Assembly (NCBI GenBank): GCA_030068525.1
Contig: JASJOS010000008.1
Span: 124,001 to 188,000, forward strand
DNA from: Xanthocytophaga flava
GTDB lineage: Bacteria > Bacteroidota > Bacteroidia > Cytophagales > 172606-1
Reading direction: 5' to 3'
DNA length: 64,000 nt
How positions within the stretch are numbered: the first letter of the stretch is position 1; the number at the start of each line of letters is the position of its first letter. The position numbers and the translations under genes were made by a program. The notes beneath the pieces are model-generated. The model had not been told where the DNA came from. It did no database searches and saw only the letters and a program-made list of their open reading frames with translations. This document shows, one piece after another, positions 9,707 through 18,648 of the stretch.

Positions 9707-10345
9707 ATGCATAAGCCAATTACAGTAGTACTTGCAGACGATCATAGTATCGTTCGCCAGGGAATCCGGTTAATTTTAGAAAAAGATTCTACTATCCAGA
9801 TACTAGGAGAGGCTTCTGATGGTGTACAGGCTCTTTCCCTTATAAAAGAATTTACGCCAAACGTTCTCGTCAGTGATATTGCCATGCCAACCCTGAATGG
9901 GATTGAACTCGTTCAACAAATCAACCGGTTATCCATTCAGACAAAAGTTCTTTTTCTAAGCATGCAAGATAAGGAAGAGTATATTATAGAAGCGATGCAA
10001 CAGGGTGTACTTGGCTTTCTTCCCAAATCCACTGTTGGGGAAGAACTTGTCACTGCGATCCACCAGATCGCTCAGGGGAAGGAGTACTTTAGCGAATCTG
10101 TCTATAATACAGCTTTCAAAGCGATTCGTTCACTGCATCAACGCGTAGAGATCCGTTTAACGCCTCGCGAAAAGGAAGTATTACAACTATTGGCACTGGG
10201 ACTTAGCACCAAACTGATTGCAGACCGACTGGTAGTCAGCGAGTATACCATCTCTAATCATCGGGCGAACCTGCTTAGAAAGCTAGCTGCACAAAACGTG
10301 GCAGAACTGATCAGAAAAGCATCTGAACTTAATCTGCTGGATTGA
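9707..10345 (+). CDS. NarL/FixJ-type response regulator
   Basis: 212 residues. The receiver domain (1-120) has the acidic pocket ADDH (10-13), phospho-acceptor D57 (LVSDIAMP), S85 and K107 (FLPKST). The LuxR-type helix-turn-helix is at about 147-210 (LTPREKEVLQLLALGLSTKLIADRL, then VSEYTISNHRANLLRKL). It lies 142 bp downstream of and co-oriented with the HisKA_3 kinase, its probable cognate sensor. It should bind DNA as a dimer when phosphorylated; targets are unknown, though the CheW/MCP genes are next downstream. Confidence 0.94.
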   Translation: MHKPITVVLADDHSIVRQGIRLILEKDSTIQILGEASDGVQALSLIKEFTPNVLVSDIAMPTLNGIELVQQINRLSIQTKVLFLSMQDKEEYIIEAMQQGVLGFLPKSTVGEELVTAIHQIAQGKEYFSESVYNTAFKAIRSLHQRVEIRLTPREKEVLQLLALGLSTKLIADRLVVSEYTISNHRANLLRKLAAQNVAELIRKASELNLLD

Positions 10346-10574
10346 AAATCTGTTTTGGATGTAGAATCTCCTGTTATGTATTGCATTTTTGTGAATTGTT
10401 TTCATCTCATTACTTAAGGTTTCTGGTTCTGATTCAGACGGATAAACCTAAAGTTTGGCCTACTAGTTATAAATCACTAGTCCACCTTCCCTAAACTTAC
10501 TACTTACCATGCCCCTTGAAGTAATCAACTAAAAAGGGTCTTTTCTACTTATTTACAGAGATTTATTCTCAGCC

Positions 10575-10582
10575 TATCTTTG
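10575..10582 (+). promoter_or_regulatory. candidate -7 box upstream of cheW
   Basis: TATCTTTG matches TAnnTTTG exactly and lies 130 bp before the CheW start; a matching TTTG -33 element is not evident. The remainder of 10346-10711 holds no gene; two ACTAGT palindromes 14 bp apart (10462 and 10476) are the only other visible symmetry. Confidence 0.35.
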
Positions 10583-10711
10583 AGTAGAAAATAGTTACTT
10601 ATGCCAGGCGCAGATATGTATTCTCTTAAATATTCTTTGTTGATAGCAAAGCTCCCTTTTACAACAAAATCTGTGTGTGAATTCATCAACTAATTATAAA
10701 TCAACCGAATT

Positions 10712-11197
10712 ATGAGCGTAGAAACTGCCAGTATTCTTCTTTCTTACTTATCCTTTCGTCTTGAAGAGGAAACTTTTGCTGTCAATGTGGCGAAAGTACT
10801 CGAGATTCTTGAAGTACCCTATATTACAAGAGTTCCCCATACTCCCGATTATATTTCTGGCATAATCAATCTTCGTGGATTAGTATTACCTGTAATTGAC
10901 ACACGCATCCGTTTTGGTTTGCCACCCACTGACTTTACTGTGAATACCTGTATTGTAGTGCTGCAGGTAACCATTGAAAACCAGTCAATCGTTTTAGGAG
11001 CTTTGGTAGACAGTGTACAGGAAGTACTTCAAATCACGAATGAACAGATTAAGACTCCACCCAGCCTGGGATCTAAATATAGATCTGAATTTCTGCTGGG
11101 TTTGGTCAAGACAGAAGAGCACTTTGTGATGTTGCTGGATATGGATCAGGTCTTTTCAGCCGAAGAGCTAACAGTTGTTTCCCAAACCGGGGAATAA
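10712..11197 (+). CDS. cheW: chemotaxis coupling protein CheW
   Basis: 161 residues, a single CheW domain. Recognisable parts are the opening LSFRLEEETFAVNVAKVLEI, the IINLRGLVLPVIDTRIRFGLP signature around 50-75 and VDSVQEVLQI near 105. CheW links chemoreceptors to the kinase CheA at the membrane-attached array. A chemoreceptor gene follows 174 bp downstream on the same strand, so the two are probably used together; no CheA is in the window. In Cytophagales such systems may steer gliding or pili rather than flagella (inference). Confidence 0.92.
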   Translation: MSVETASILLSYLSFRLEEETFAVNVAKVLEILEVPYITRVPHTPDYISGIINLRGLVLPVIDTRIRFGLPPTDFTVNTCIVVLQVTIENQSIVLGALVDSVQEVLQITNEQIKTPPSLGSKYRSEFLLGLVKTEEHFVMLLDMDQVFSAEELTVVSQTGE

Positions 11198-11371
11198 GAC
11201 TGAGTCTATACCGATAAGCTCAATTTACTTTATACCAACTCCTTTATACACATTTAGATCAGAACCAATTTGCATAAGACTTATAGTTTAACCTAACTCA
11301 GTGAATTTACTTCAATAGAGAATTGGTATAGGATTAAAGAATTTTCAAACACTATATAAATCAGATAGAAA

Positions 11372-13075
11372 ATGCAGCTCTCAAAACTTACTATTCGGGC
11401 AAGGCTGATTATTGCCTTCAGCCTGCTTGTAGCCCTTTCAGGTATTATCTTTTACATTGGAAATAATAGTTCCAATTCGTTAAATAACCAGCTTAATGCG
11501 ATTGTTGAGGTTAATGCTAAACGAATGCTGCTAGCCAGTCAGGTGACGGAAGACCTTCAGTTTATCGGTAAACGGGAAAAAGAAGCCTGTTTATCTATTA
11601 CTCAGGAAAGAGGAAAACAGTTAATGGAAGAGGTGGATACCCGTAAAAAGGAGATGGAATCTCGTCTGGAAGAGATTAAAGGGCTGGCTGATGACGAAGG
11701 GCAACAGATAATAGAAGAGTTAATTGCAAAAAAAGAAGCCTATATAAAAACAATGAATCAGGTGCTCTATCTGGGCATTACAACCAATACTGATTCAAGC
11801 AATGCTGTAGCCTATAAACTGTCAAATACTGTTTCTGATGAACAGTTTCAAGCTGTGAGAGACTTAGGTTATAAGCTGGTAAAGAAAAACCAGAAGGAAC
11901 TGGCTAAAATAGCGGCAGACACGGATGTGTTGTATGATTCGGGAAAGAACAATATGATTATCATGCTTGTCATTAGTGTATTCATTGCGGCTATCGTTTC
12001 CTACTGGATCATTACCTCCATCTCCAAGTCTCTGGCTCAGGCAAGAGCGGCGATCAGTGCAGTAGCCAATGGGGATCTAACTATCACTATTGAAAATACA
12101 AGTCAGGATGAGGTAGGTGAATTATTGAACCATCTAAAATCAATGATTACCAAATTAAAAGAAGTTATCTCATCAGTAACTAATGCTGCTGACAATATTG
12201 CTGCAGCTAGTCAGCAAATGAGCGCCTCGTCACAACAAATGTCTGAAGGCGCTTCCGAGCAGGCTGCTGCTTCGGAAGAAGTATCCTCATCTATGGAGCA
12301 AATGGCTGCTAATATTCAGCAAAATACCGATAATGCTCAGCAGACTGAAAAAATAGCTCTCAAAGCCTCTGAAGATATACGCGATGGAAGTCAAACAGTG
12401 AATCAGACGGTACAGTCCATGAAGCAGATTGCAGATAAGATCTCTATCATCGGCGAGATTGCCCGCCAAACGAATCTACTTGCACTTAATGCTGCTGTAG
12501 AGGCAGCGAGGGCAGGGGAATATGGAAAAGGATTTGCGGTTGTAGCAGCAGAAGTACGCAAACTGGCCGAACGCAGTCAGCTGGCAGCTACTGAGATTGA
12601 TGCCTTATCAAAGTCAAGTGTAGAGATTGCGGATCAGTCGGGAAGGGTGCTCGAACGGATTGTGCCTGACATTCAAAAAACATCACGTCTGGTGCAGGAG
12701 ATTTCGGCCTCCAGCTTAGAGCAAAACGCAGGTGCAGAGCAGGTCAACACAGCTATTCAGCAGTTAAGTCAGATCATCCAGTCGAATGCGGCTAATGCAG
12801 AAGAAATAGCTTCCAGCGCCGAAGAGTTATTTGCACAGGCGGATCAGCTTCGGGATACAGTTGCTTTTTTCCGTATTGAACATATTCTGGATCGTAACAC
12901 TGGGTCACAATCCCGGCAAAAATCAAAAACTTCATCTTACTCGGCTCAAAATGATTATGGACATACCAGTTCTGGTTGGGGAATGAAGAAAAAGCAGGTA
13001 GGGAAGCCCAAAACAAATGGAGTGACTCTGGAAATGCAGGGAGAGGTTTCGGATGCTGATTATGAACGCTATTAA
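11372..13075 (+). CDS. methyl-accepting chemotaxis protein
   Basis: 567 residues. Transmembrane segment 1 at about 11-29, a helical four-helix-bundle ligand region, transmembrane segment 2 at about 193-213, then HAMP (to about 268) and a long coiled-coil signalling domain. The highly conserved hairpin tip is at about 364-394 ([19 protein letters not shown]), where CheA and CheW bind. Gln/Glu-rich heptads on both sides are candidate methylation sites (for example EQAAASEEV). The last about 60 residues are basic and unstructured with no NWETF-like tether. The CheW gene directly upstream supports a chemosensory role; the ligand is unknown. Confidence 0.93.
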   Translation: MQLSKLTIRARLIIAFSLLVALSGIIFYIGNNSSNSLNNQLNAIVEVNAKRMLLASQVTEDLQFIGKREKEACLSITQERGKQLMEEVDTRKKEMESRLEEIKGLADDEGQQIIEELIAKKEAYIKTMNQVLYLGITTNTDSSNAVAYKLSNTVSDEQFQAVRDLGYKLVKKNQKELAKIAADTDVLYDSGKNNMIIMLVISVFIAAIVSYWIITSISKSLAQARAAISAVANGDLTITIENTSQDEVGELLNHLKSMITKLKEVISSVTNAADNIAAASQQMSASSQQMSEGASEQAAASEEVSSSMEQMAANIQQNTDNAQQTEKIALKASEDIRDGSQTVNQTVQSMKQIADKISIIGEIARQTNLLALNAAVEAARAGEYGKGFAVVAAEVRKLAERSQLAATEIDALSKSSVEIADQSGRVLERIVPDIQKTSRLVQEISASSLEQNAGAEQVNTAIQQLSQIIQSNAANAEEIASSAEELFAQADQLRDTVAFFRIEHILDRNTGSQSRQKSKTSSYSAQNDYGHTSSGWGMKKKQVGKPKTNGVTLEMQGEVSDADYERY

Positions 13076-13273
13076 AAGTAAATACTGTGTAGTATTCCTT
13101 TATTACGGGTGTATGAGATAGCTAAAGTATATATTATTCTTGGATCTTTAGTAAACAAAAGCACTCAGAAGAAATAGAACACCTGTTTTCATTTGAATAA
13201 TACCGTTACGAAATTACCCTGGGAAAGGAGAAAAGGTTCTATTTGAATCGGGTCCTACTGTATCTGTAATTTG

Positions 13274-13319
13274 ATAAATCGGGTTTACTTTTTTCAGAAC
13301 AAAAGTAAACCCGATTTAT
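13274..13319. terminator. bidirectional terminator between the MCP and an OmpR-like regulator
   Basis: A 19-bp perfect stem (13274-13292 with 13301-13319), 8-base loop, with A and T tracts on both sides (ACTTTT / AAAAGT inside the stem). It lies between convergent genes. Nothing else is seen in 13076-13490. Confidence 0.75.
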
Positions 13320-13490
13320 TTATGCCTAAATAAAGTAAGTATAACAAGCACATGCTTTGACGATTAAATAGACTTTTAAGGAAGGCCATAATTTCTCTAT
13401 TGGCAGAGACATAGACTATAACTCAAAAAGATTCGGACGAACGCTCTTTTTATAAGAATTAACCTGGGTTACGTAATACGAAAGTCAAGT

Positions 13491-14156
13491 TTAGAGTTTA
13501 AACAGATACCCACGTTTTCGTCTGGTAACAATATATTCAGCTCCTATTTTTTGTCGTAGAGACAGAATGTGTACATCAATACTTCTGTTGTCAGTAGTAG
13601 TTTTATCACTTGACAGATAGGTGGCAATTTCCTGGCGGGAGAATACCTGATTAGGATGAGTTGCCAAAAACCACAAAATAGAGACCTCCATCTGGGTCAA
13701 GTCTATAATTTGAGTAGATCTTTTTACAGTAAAGGCATCCTTGCTGATAAGGATTTCTCCAATTTGTAGTTCTTCCAGTGAAGTTAGCCTTGTTTTTCGT
13801 TTGAGTAAGGCCTCTGTTCGTTTCAGGGTTGCTTGCTTAGGCAAAGGCTTTATCCAGAAAGCATCAGCTCCTTTATCAAATGCTTCCGCTTCTTTCTCTC
13901 TACAGGCTTGTTCAACAATCATGACAAGAAAAATAGAAGCTGTTGCTGGGTTTGTGCTAAGGGTGGTTAGCAATTCCAATGAATTATAAGATGCATCTCC
14001 TACTATAATCAGATCGGGTTGCCATTTTTGGACTTTTTTTTCCAATGCTGATTGATTACTTACACTTTTGATAGTATACAGATGTGCAGGAAGTATAGAG
14101 TGAAAAAACTCGGTTACAGATGATTCTGGCTCAATAAGGAGTATCTTATAGTTCAT
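13491..14156 (-). CDS. OmpR/PhoB-type response regulator with degenerate receiver
   Basis: 221 residues from the ATG at 14156 (a TTG three codons upstream is possible). The C-terminal about 95 residues are a winged helix (LTQMEVSILWFLATHPNQVFSRQEIA, then RSIDVHILSLRQKIG and RRKRGYLFKL). The N-terminal domain has the receiver fold pattern, but the phospho-acceptor position reads IIVGDAS, with Gly where Asp is expected and Asp one residue later. The acidic pocket is LIEPES and the switch Thr is replaced in LVMIVEQ, while the Lys is kept (WIKPLP, about 103). This suggests a phosphorylation-independent or atypical regulator. No kinase is adjacent on this strand. Confidence 0.88.
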   Translation of the reverse strand: MNYKILLIEPESSVTEFFHSILPAHLYTIKSVSNQSALEKKVQKWQPDLIIVGDASYNSLELLTTLSTNPATASIFLVMIVEQACREKEAEAFDKGADAFWIKPLPKQATLKRTEALLKRKTRLTSLEELQIGEILISKDAFTVKRSTQIIDLTQMEVSILWFLATHPNQVFSRQEIATYLSSDKTTTDNRSIDVHILSLRQKIGAEYIVTRRKRGYLFKL

Positions 14157-14202
14157 TCGACTCAAGCAATCTTCACGTAAATAGCATTTTGAAGCAGAGT
14201 GG

Positions 14203-14210
14203 CAAATATA
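14203..14210 (-). promoter_or_regulatory. candidate -7 box for the OmpR-like regulator
   Basis: On the minus strand this reads TATATTTG, a full match to TAnnTTTG, 47 bases upstream of the ATG at 14156. No matching -33 TTTG is seen at 17-23 bases. Confidence 0.4.
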
Positions 14211-14449
14211 GGAATGTTATCTTAATTTTATGTAACTATTATTTTATCGTTAAAAAAATTACTAACAAAGGTCTTATCCTGAGTTTTTACAAAGCATCAG
14301 AACTCAGCGGATCGCTGATATCCTATTCCCTGTGTACAGAGGGAGATTTGTGAATTGTAGATTATAACCTCACTTTTCTGGTTAGCCGAATGTATAAGTC
14401 AGACTGAAACCATGAATAGGTATCGTGGTTATCCGGAAAAAACAGACAA

Positions 14450-14872
14450 TTATTTATTACCTGTTTTTTTGATTAGTTCAGGCAATTGGCTCAATACATA
14501 CACCATCTGTTCCAATTTATCTGGTTTCTGTAAATAAGCATTTCCTCCGGCCTTCATAAAAGTATCTTCCATCCATTTATTACCTGAAGTAGAAAAAGCT
14601 ACAACAGGCAAATACTTGTATTCTATCATAGTACGGAGTGACTTTAGTGTTTCTATTCCATCTTTGACAGGCATGTTTATATCAATCAATACCAGAGAGA
14701 CAGGAAATGGCTGTGGCGTTTTGTTTGAAAGATAGTCAATCAAAAGCTGCCCATTGTTGACAATGTGATAATGCCATTGAGGAAAGTGGGTGTCCAATAG
14801 TATCTGCAAAATATCCTGATCATCAGGATCATCTTCTGCTACCAGAATAAAAAAAGGATTTTCAGATGACAT
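14450..14872 (-). CDS. stand-alone receiver protein (Rcp1/CheY-like)
   Basis: 140 residues, receiver only. The acidic pocket is AEDDPDD (12-18), phospho-acceptor D64 (VLIDINMP), switch Ser in FSTSG (about 94) and K116 (LQKPDK). The DDPDD motif and long loop are typical of the Rcp1-like receivers that serve phytochrome- or PAS-type kinases; the large soluble PAS kinase at 15415 on the same strand, across the csp gene, is a candidate partner. It diverges from the cold-shock gene at 15086. Confidence 0.9.
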   Translation of the reverse strand: MSSENPFFILVAEDDPDDQDILQILLDTHFPQWHYHIVNNGQLLIDYLSNKTPQPFPVSLVLIDINMPVKDGIETLKSLRTMIEYKYLPVVAFSTSGNKWMEDTFMKAGGNAYLQKPDKLEQMVYVLSQLPELIKKTGNK

Positions 14873-14940
14873 AAAAAATAAATTCCAGTGTTGGTGGTGA
14901 AGAAAGAATGTTCTTTCTTATATAAAAAAAATGAAAAAAT

Positions 14941-14960
14941 ATCTCATAACCTTATGAGAT
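14941..14960. repeat. 9-bp palindrome upstream of cold-shock gene
   Basis: ATCTCATAA-CC-TTATGAGAT, two perfect 9-bp arms with a 2-base centre, 126 bp before the cold-shock start and 69 bp before the divergent receiver gene. It could be an operator or a very tight RNA hairpin; see the larger repeat at 14995. Confidence 0.5.
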
Positions 14961-14994
14961 GATATAACAAGGCTAGTAATCGCAATTTGCATGA

Positions 14995-15047
14995 ATTCTA
15001 CATCTGTCAAAAAAATTATGAAATAAAATTTTTGACAGATGTAGAAT
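14995..15047. repeat. 19-bp perfect inverted repeat at the csp promoter
   Basis: Arms 14995-15013 and 15029-15047 are exact reverse complements (starting ATTCTACATCTGTC) with a 15-base AT-rich centre. The right arm overlaps the probable -33 element of the csp promoter, which argues for a protein-binding operator or a DNA cruciform rather than a structure in the csp mRNA. Confidence 0.6.
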
Positions 15048-15060
15048 AAACTTATCTTTA
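15031..15060 (+). promoter_or_regulatory. probable csp promoter
   Basis: TTTG at 15031-15034, 18 bases, then TATCTTTA at 15053-15060 (seven of the eight bases of a TAnnTTTG box are compatible; only the final G is missing). The start codon is at 15086, giving a 5' leader of about 20 bases. Confidence 0.5.
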
Positions 15061-15085
15061 GACTGCTCCTAAAATATTTAATTTC

Positions 15086-15277
15086 ATGCAATCTGGTACA
15101 GTAAAATTTTTTAACGAAGCCAAAGGATTCGGTTTCATTAAGTCTAACACATCTGGTGAAGAAGTGTTTGTTCATGTCACTGGTTTGATTGATCAAATCA
15201 AAGAAAATGACAAAGTTACCTTTGAGGTAACACAAGGCAAAAAAGGTCTGAATGCGGTTAATGTCAAGTTAGCCTGA
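15086..15277 (+). CDS. cold-shock domain protein (CspA family)
   Basis: 63 residues, slightly shorter than E. coli CspA. The five-stranded OB fold is complete: SGTVKFFNEAKGFGFIK carries RNP1 (KGFGFI, 13-18) and EEVFVHVTGL carries RNP2 (VFVHV). It binds single-stranded RNA/DNA and melts structure in mRNA; whether it is cold induced cannot be read, but the upstream region carries two strong inverted repeats. It ends at a typical terminator and is a single-gene unit. Confidence 0.95.
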   Translation: MQSGTVKFFNEAKGFGFIKSNTSGEEVFVHVTGLIDQIKENDKVTFEVTQGKKGLNAVNVKLA

Positions 15278-15305
15278 GATAAACAACCAAAGATTCTTTT
15301 AAGCC

Positions 15306-15335
15306 AAGCCTCATTACAGAGGCTTTTTTAATTTT
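15306..15335 (+). terminator. intrinsic terminator of csp
   Basis: AAGCCTC-ATTACA-GAGGCTT followed by a run of T residues, 29 bases after the csp stop. Confidence 0.9.
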
Positions 15336-15414
15336 TAATAATTTGACTCAATAAGTTAGTACTTACAGGTTACTTCTTTTATGAGAGATATAATAGATGG
15401 AAGTTTCTACTTAA

Positions 15415-18243
15415 CTATAGCATTCTGCGGAGTGGCAAGATAATAGTAATCAATGTGCCTTCTCCGGGAGTAGATTCTATTTCCAATTTACCATCCAGCA
15501 GTTGGACTCTATCCTGAATTGTTTTTAGTCCAATCCCTTTGGCAGACATACTCATTTTCATGCCTGTACCATTGTCCTGTCCTTCTACATAGATATACTG
15601 ATCATCACGGGTAATTTCTATACGGGCACGAGTGGCTCCAGAATGTTTCACAATGTTATTGACTAACTCTTGAGAAATCCGATAAATAGCGGTTTCCAGA
15701 TGGGCTGGTAACCTTTCGGGCAGCGAATGACAGGAAAGTTTTATACCACTTTTCGAAAAACGTCTGCAAAAGTCTCCAATAGCCTTTTCCAATCCAAATT
15801 CTTTAAGTAGAATAGGAACCAGTTCATGCGAAGCTCTGCGGGTTTCTGTAATAGCATCAGCAAGCATGGCTTCTGTAGCCTGAAGGGACTTTTGAATCAT
15901 CGGTTTATCGTCAGACTTGAGATACAGTTCAAGTTGATTCAGATTGAGCTTGGTAGCATATAGAATCTGGCCTACACCATTGTGAATGGATTCAGAAATT
16001 CGTCTGCGTTCTTCTTCCTGTGCTTCCAGAATGGCTAATAAAAGTTGGTTCTGTTGTTCTATTCGTATTTTGATGTTTTCGTCTTCCAACTGTTTTAATT
16101 CGCTAATATCTACATCTACTCCCAACATCTTTATAGGCTGTGCTTCTCTATTTTGCAGCAAGACTGCCTTAATTTTTAACGTAATAGGCTTGTTGTTGAT
16201 CACAATCCGCAATGTTTCTTCCAGTGAATTTGATTGACGACGCAGATTGTGAATGAGTCTTTCGGCAATTAAACGATCTTCTTCCCAAACAAAGTCCAGA
16301 TACGTTTCAGGGTGTACCAAACTACCAACAGGTAACCCAAATAAACGGTACATACCCTCTGACCAGATAAGCGTTTCAGTGTCAGTGTCATACTCCCAGC
16401 TACCCATACGGGCTACCTTTTCGGCTTGGTGTAGAATTTGATATTGTTTAACCTTCTCAAGTTCAGCTAGTTTGCGACTAGTAATATCCAGATTTGTAGC
16501 AACCAATCCATCATCCAGTTTGACAAACTGACAGGAATACCATTTATTAAAGCCTTCATAAGGATAATAATATTCCATTCTTTCAGCATATCCGGTTTCC
16601 ATTACCCGCAACATCAGATCAAAGAGGCCTACCTGTTTTACACCCGGATATTGTTCCGCAAATCTACTGCCTGCTAAATCAGTCCTACCCGTTTCATTCA
16701 TGATTTTTTGATTGGCCAGAATAATCTGAAAGTCTTCTATTGTCCCATTTTCATTGCGTATTGCCTTCATCATAGACATTCCCATCAGATTTGTATCAAA
16801 TATGGATTGCAACAGATTTTTACTTTCTCTTAGTTCTTTTGTACGTTTCTCTACCTCCTGTTCCAATTGATTAGTAAATCCTTTTAGCTGTTCTTCCGCC
16901 TGCTTGCGAATGGTAATATCACTGGCAGTTCCTAACCACTCACTGATCTGGCCTTTTTCATCCAGCATAGGAATAGCTCTGGAGAAAGTCCAGCCTACTT
17001 TGCCATTAGACAGAATTACTCTGTGTTCCAGCTCTAACATGCTTTTACTATCAATGGCTTGTGCAATAACTGAATGTATGTAAGGTTGATCATCTGGATG
17101 AATATACGTCTCCACCCAGTTGGTAGTAGAGACATCTGTATTGGAGAGAATATTTTTACCAGTTAGAAAGTGCATTTGTTTCCAGTCTGCACTCATTTTG
17201 TAGACTATATCTGAACTGGCAGTTACAAACAGTCGAAATTGTTCTTCACTTTTTCGCAAGGAAGCTTCGGCTCGTTTCTGACTGGTGATATCGGTGAAAA
17301 TAACCGCCACATGGTTTTCTTGTGGATCCCCAACTCGAAAGGCATAGAGGTTAAACCAGCGGCCAAGTGCAACAGAACTTTCCTCAAAGCGCAGAGGTTC
17401 ACCTGTCTGGGCAACGCGTCCATAAATGTGAAACCATTTAAGTTCAATGTCTGGTGTTAATTCCAGAATTGTTTTGCCAGCCGCATTGTGTAAACCATTA
17501 TTTTTTTCGAAGGCCGGGTTAACCTCCAGAAACCTCCAGTCAAACGGAACTTGGTTTGTATCAAACAATACCTCAATAATGCAAAACCCTTCATCAATGG
17601 AATTGAAGAGTGAAAGATATTTGTCAGTGGCTTTTTGTGCGAGGGTATCTTTTAACTGTAGCATTTCCTGTTCCGCCTTTTTCTGGACAGTAATATCCCT
17701 TGTGGTCATCACTATACCATCACCTTGTCGAACAAGTGCCTGATAAAACCAACTGCTGAACTGCTCATAGGGATAGTATATTTCCTGTTCAAAAGGGTGA
17801 CCAGTTTCTATTACCTGTACCATCCTATCAAAAATTCCTGTAGTTATAACGCCAGGATTTTGTGTAAGAAGGCTTTTCCCTATCGCTTCTCCATTCTGGA
17901 CTTTTGCTTTGTTATTATTCAATACCCATCGGAAGTCCACAATTTTACCTCCCAGATCTCTTACAGCTTCCAATACCTGTATGACATCCAGTGAACTATC
18001 TATAATGGATTGAAAAAACTCCAGACTGAATGACTTTTTCTGTCCACTTTTATCAGCTTCACTACCAATATTTGTGTTTTCGTAATCAACCATAGCCGCT
18101 ACATTTGCCAACCCGAATTTGTGTTGCTCAATTTGACTTTGTAATTCTTGCTGCTTTTTTTGTAATTGTGCAATAAGCTGTGTGGCTTCCTCTAAAGATG
18201 CTGGCATTGCGGCCTTTTCTTCAGACTGCATATAACCTTCCAT
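15415..18243 (-). CDS. soluble multi-PAS sensor histidine kinase (HisKA_3)
   Basis: 942 residues, no transmembrane segment, so cytoplasmic. An N-terminal coiled coil (about 12-42) is followed by five PAS/PAC units at about 72-195, 205-325, 330-450, 475-600 and 605-725. Units 1 and 4 are similar to each other (both carry a YYPYE(Q/G)F motif and a GLFD/GIFDRM segment), suggesting internal duplication. The transmitter has a HisKA_3-like acceptor (ERRRISESIHNGVGQ, His about 753), an N box (ELVNNIVKHSG, about 863) and a GQDNGTGM / KGIGLKTIQDRV ATPase core. The output is probably a LuxR-type regulator, not adjacent here; the Rcp1-like receiver at 14450 is a possible partner. Confidence 0.92.
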   Translation of the reverse strand: MEGYMQSEEKAAMPASLEEATQLIAQLQKKQQELQSQIEQHKFGLANVAAMVDYENTNIGSEADKSGQKKSFSLEFFQSIIDSSLDVIQVLEAVRDLGGKIVDFRWVLNNNKAKVQNGEAIGKSLLTQNPGVITTGIFDRMVQVIETGHPFEQEIYYPYEQFSSWFYQALVRQGDGIVMTTRDITVQKKAEQEMLQLKDTLAQKATDKYLSLFNSIDEGFCIIEVLFDTNQVPFDWRFLEVNPAFEKNNGLHNAAGKTILELTPDIELKWFHIYGRVAQTGEPLRFEESSVALGRWFNLYAFRVGDPQENHVAVIFTDITSQKRAEASLRKSEEQFRLFVTASSDIVYKMSADWKQMHFLTGKNILSNTDVSTTNWVETYIHPDDQPYIHSVIAQAIDSKSMLELEHRVILSNGKVGWTFSRAIPMLDEKGQISEWLGTASDITIRKQAEEQLKGFTNQLEQEVEKRTKELRESKNLLQSIFDTNLMGMSMMKAIRNENGTIEDFQIILANQKIMNETGRTDLAGSRFAEQYPGVKQVGLFDLMLRVMETGYAERMEYYYPYEGFNKWYSCQFVKLDDGLVATNLDITSRKLAELEKVKQYQILHQAEKVARMGSWEYDTDTETLIWSEGMYRLFGLPVGSLVHPETYLDFVWEEDRLIAERLIHNLRRQSNSLEETLRIVINNKPITLKIKAVLLQNREAQPIKMLGVDVDISELKQLEDENIKIRIEQQNQLLLAILEAQEEERRRISESIHNGVGQILYATKLNLNQLELYLKSDDKPMIQKSLQATEAMLADAITETRRASHELVPILLKEFGLEKAIGDFCRRFSKSGIKLSCHSLPERLPAHLETAIYRISQELVNNIVKHSGATRARIEITRDDQYIYVEGQDNGTGMKMSMSAKGIGLKTIQDRVQLLDGKLEIESTPGEGTLITIILPLRRML

Positions 18244-18648
18244 AGGTAATGAGTTTATACTGGTGACGGGCTTAAGACGAAAGAGACAGATGAACCATAC
18301 TCATAACTACACATTCCAGTAAGTAGGAGTAATTGACTTACATCTGTTTTGTATCTTGTATCAGGACCGACCAGATCCTGTAACATGTGTATATAATCTG
18401 ATTTTGCAGATCTCTAATGTACAAAAATAATGCTGAAATACAGTCAAGTACATTCTGTTTATAAAGATATAGAGTTTGATTTTGTGTGGTATTCAAATTT
18501 AATTTGCGGTTTGAAGCCTCCTTATTTGGTTAACGATGTATTTCTGTGGCAAATACCCATTTTGCAAAACAAGTATTTACCACATCTGGAATCTAACTCG
18601 TTTGTACTCATGTCAGGCATTATTTTATATGTATCCTAGTGGTATAGA
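18244..18648. other. 405-bp gap without a supported gene
   Basis: This lies upstream of the divergent kinase (18243) and DUF421-like gene (18649). An imperfect inverted pair, GGCAAATAC (near 18548) and GTATTTACC (near 18570), is the only symmetry I see. A 69-codon ORF (18430-18639) has unlikely composition and no recognisable domain. Confidence 0.4.

Noticed and set aside
10712-13075. Complete chemotaxis operon
   Set aside because: Only CheW and one receptor are present; no CheA, CheY, CheR or CheB gene is adjacent, so a full operon is not claimed.
18430-18639. 69-codon ORF between the kinase and DUF421-like genes
   Set aside because: No domain, no ribosome site, and composition unlike neighbouring genes.
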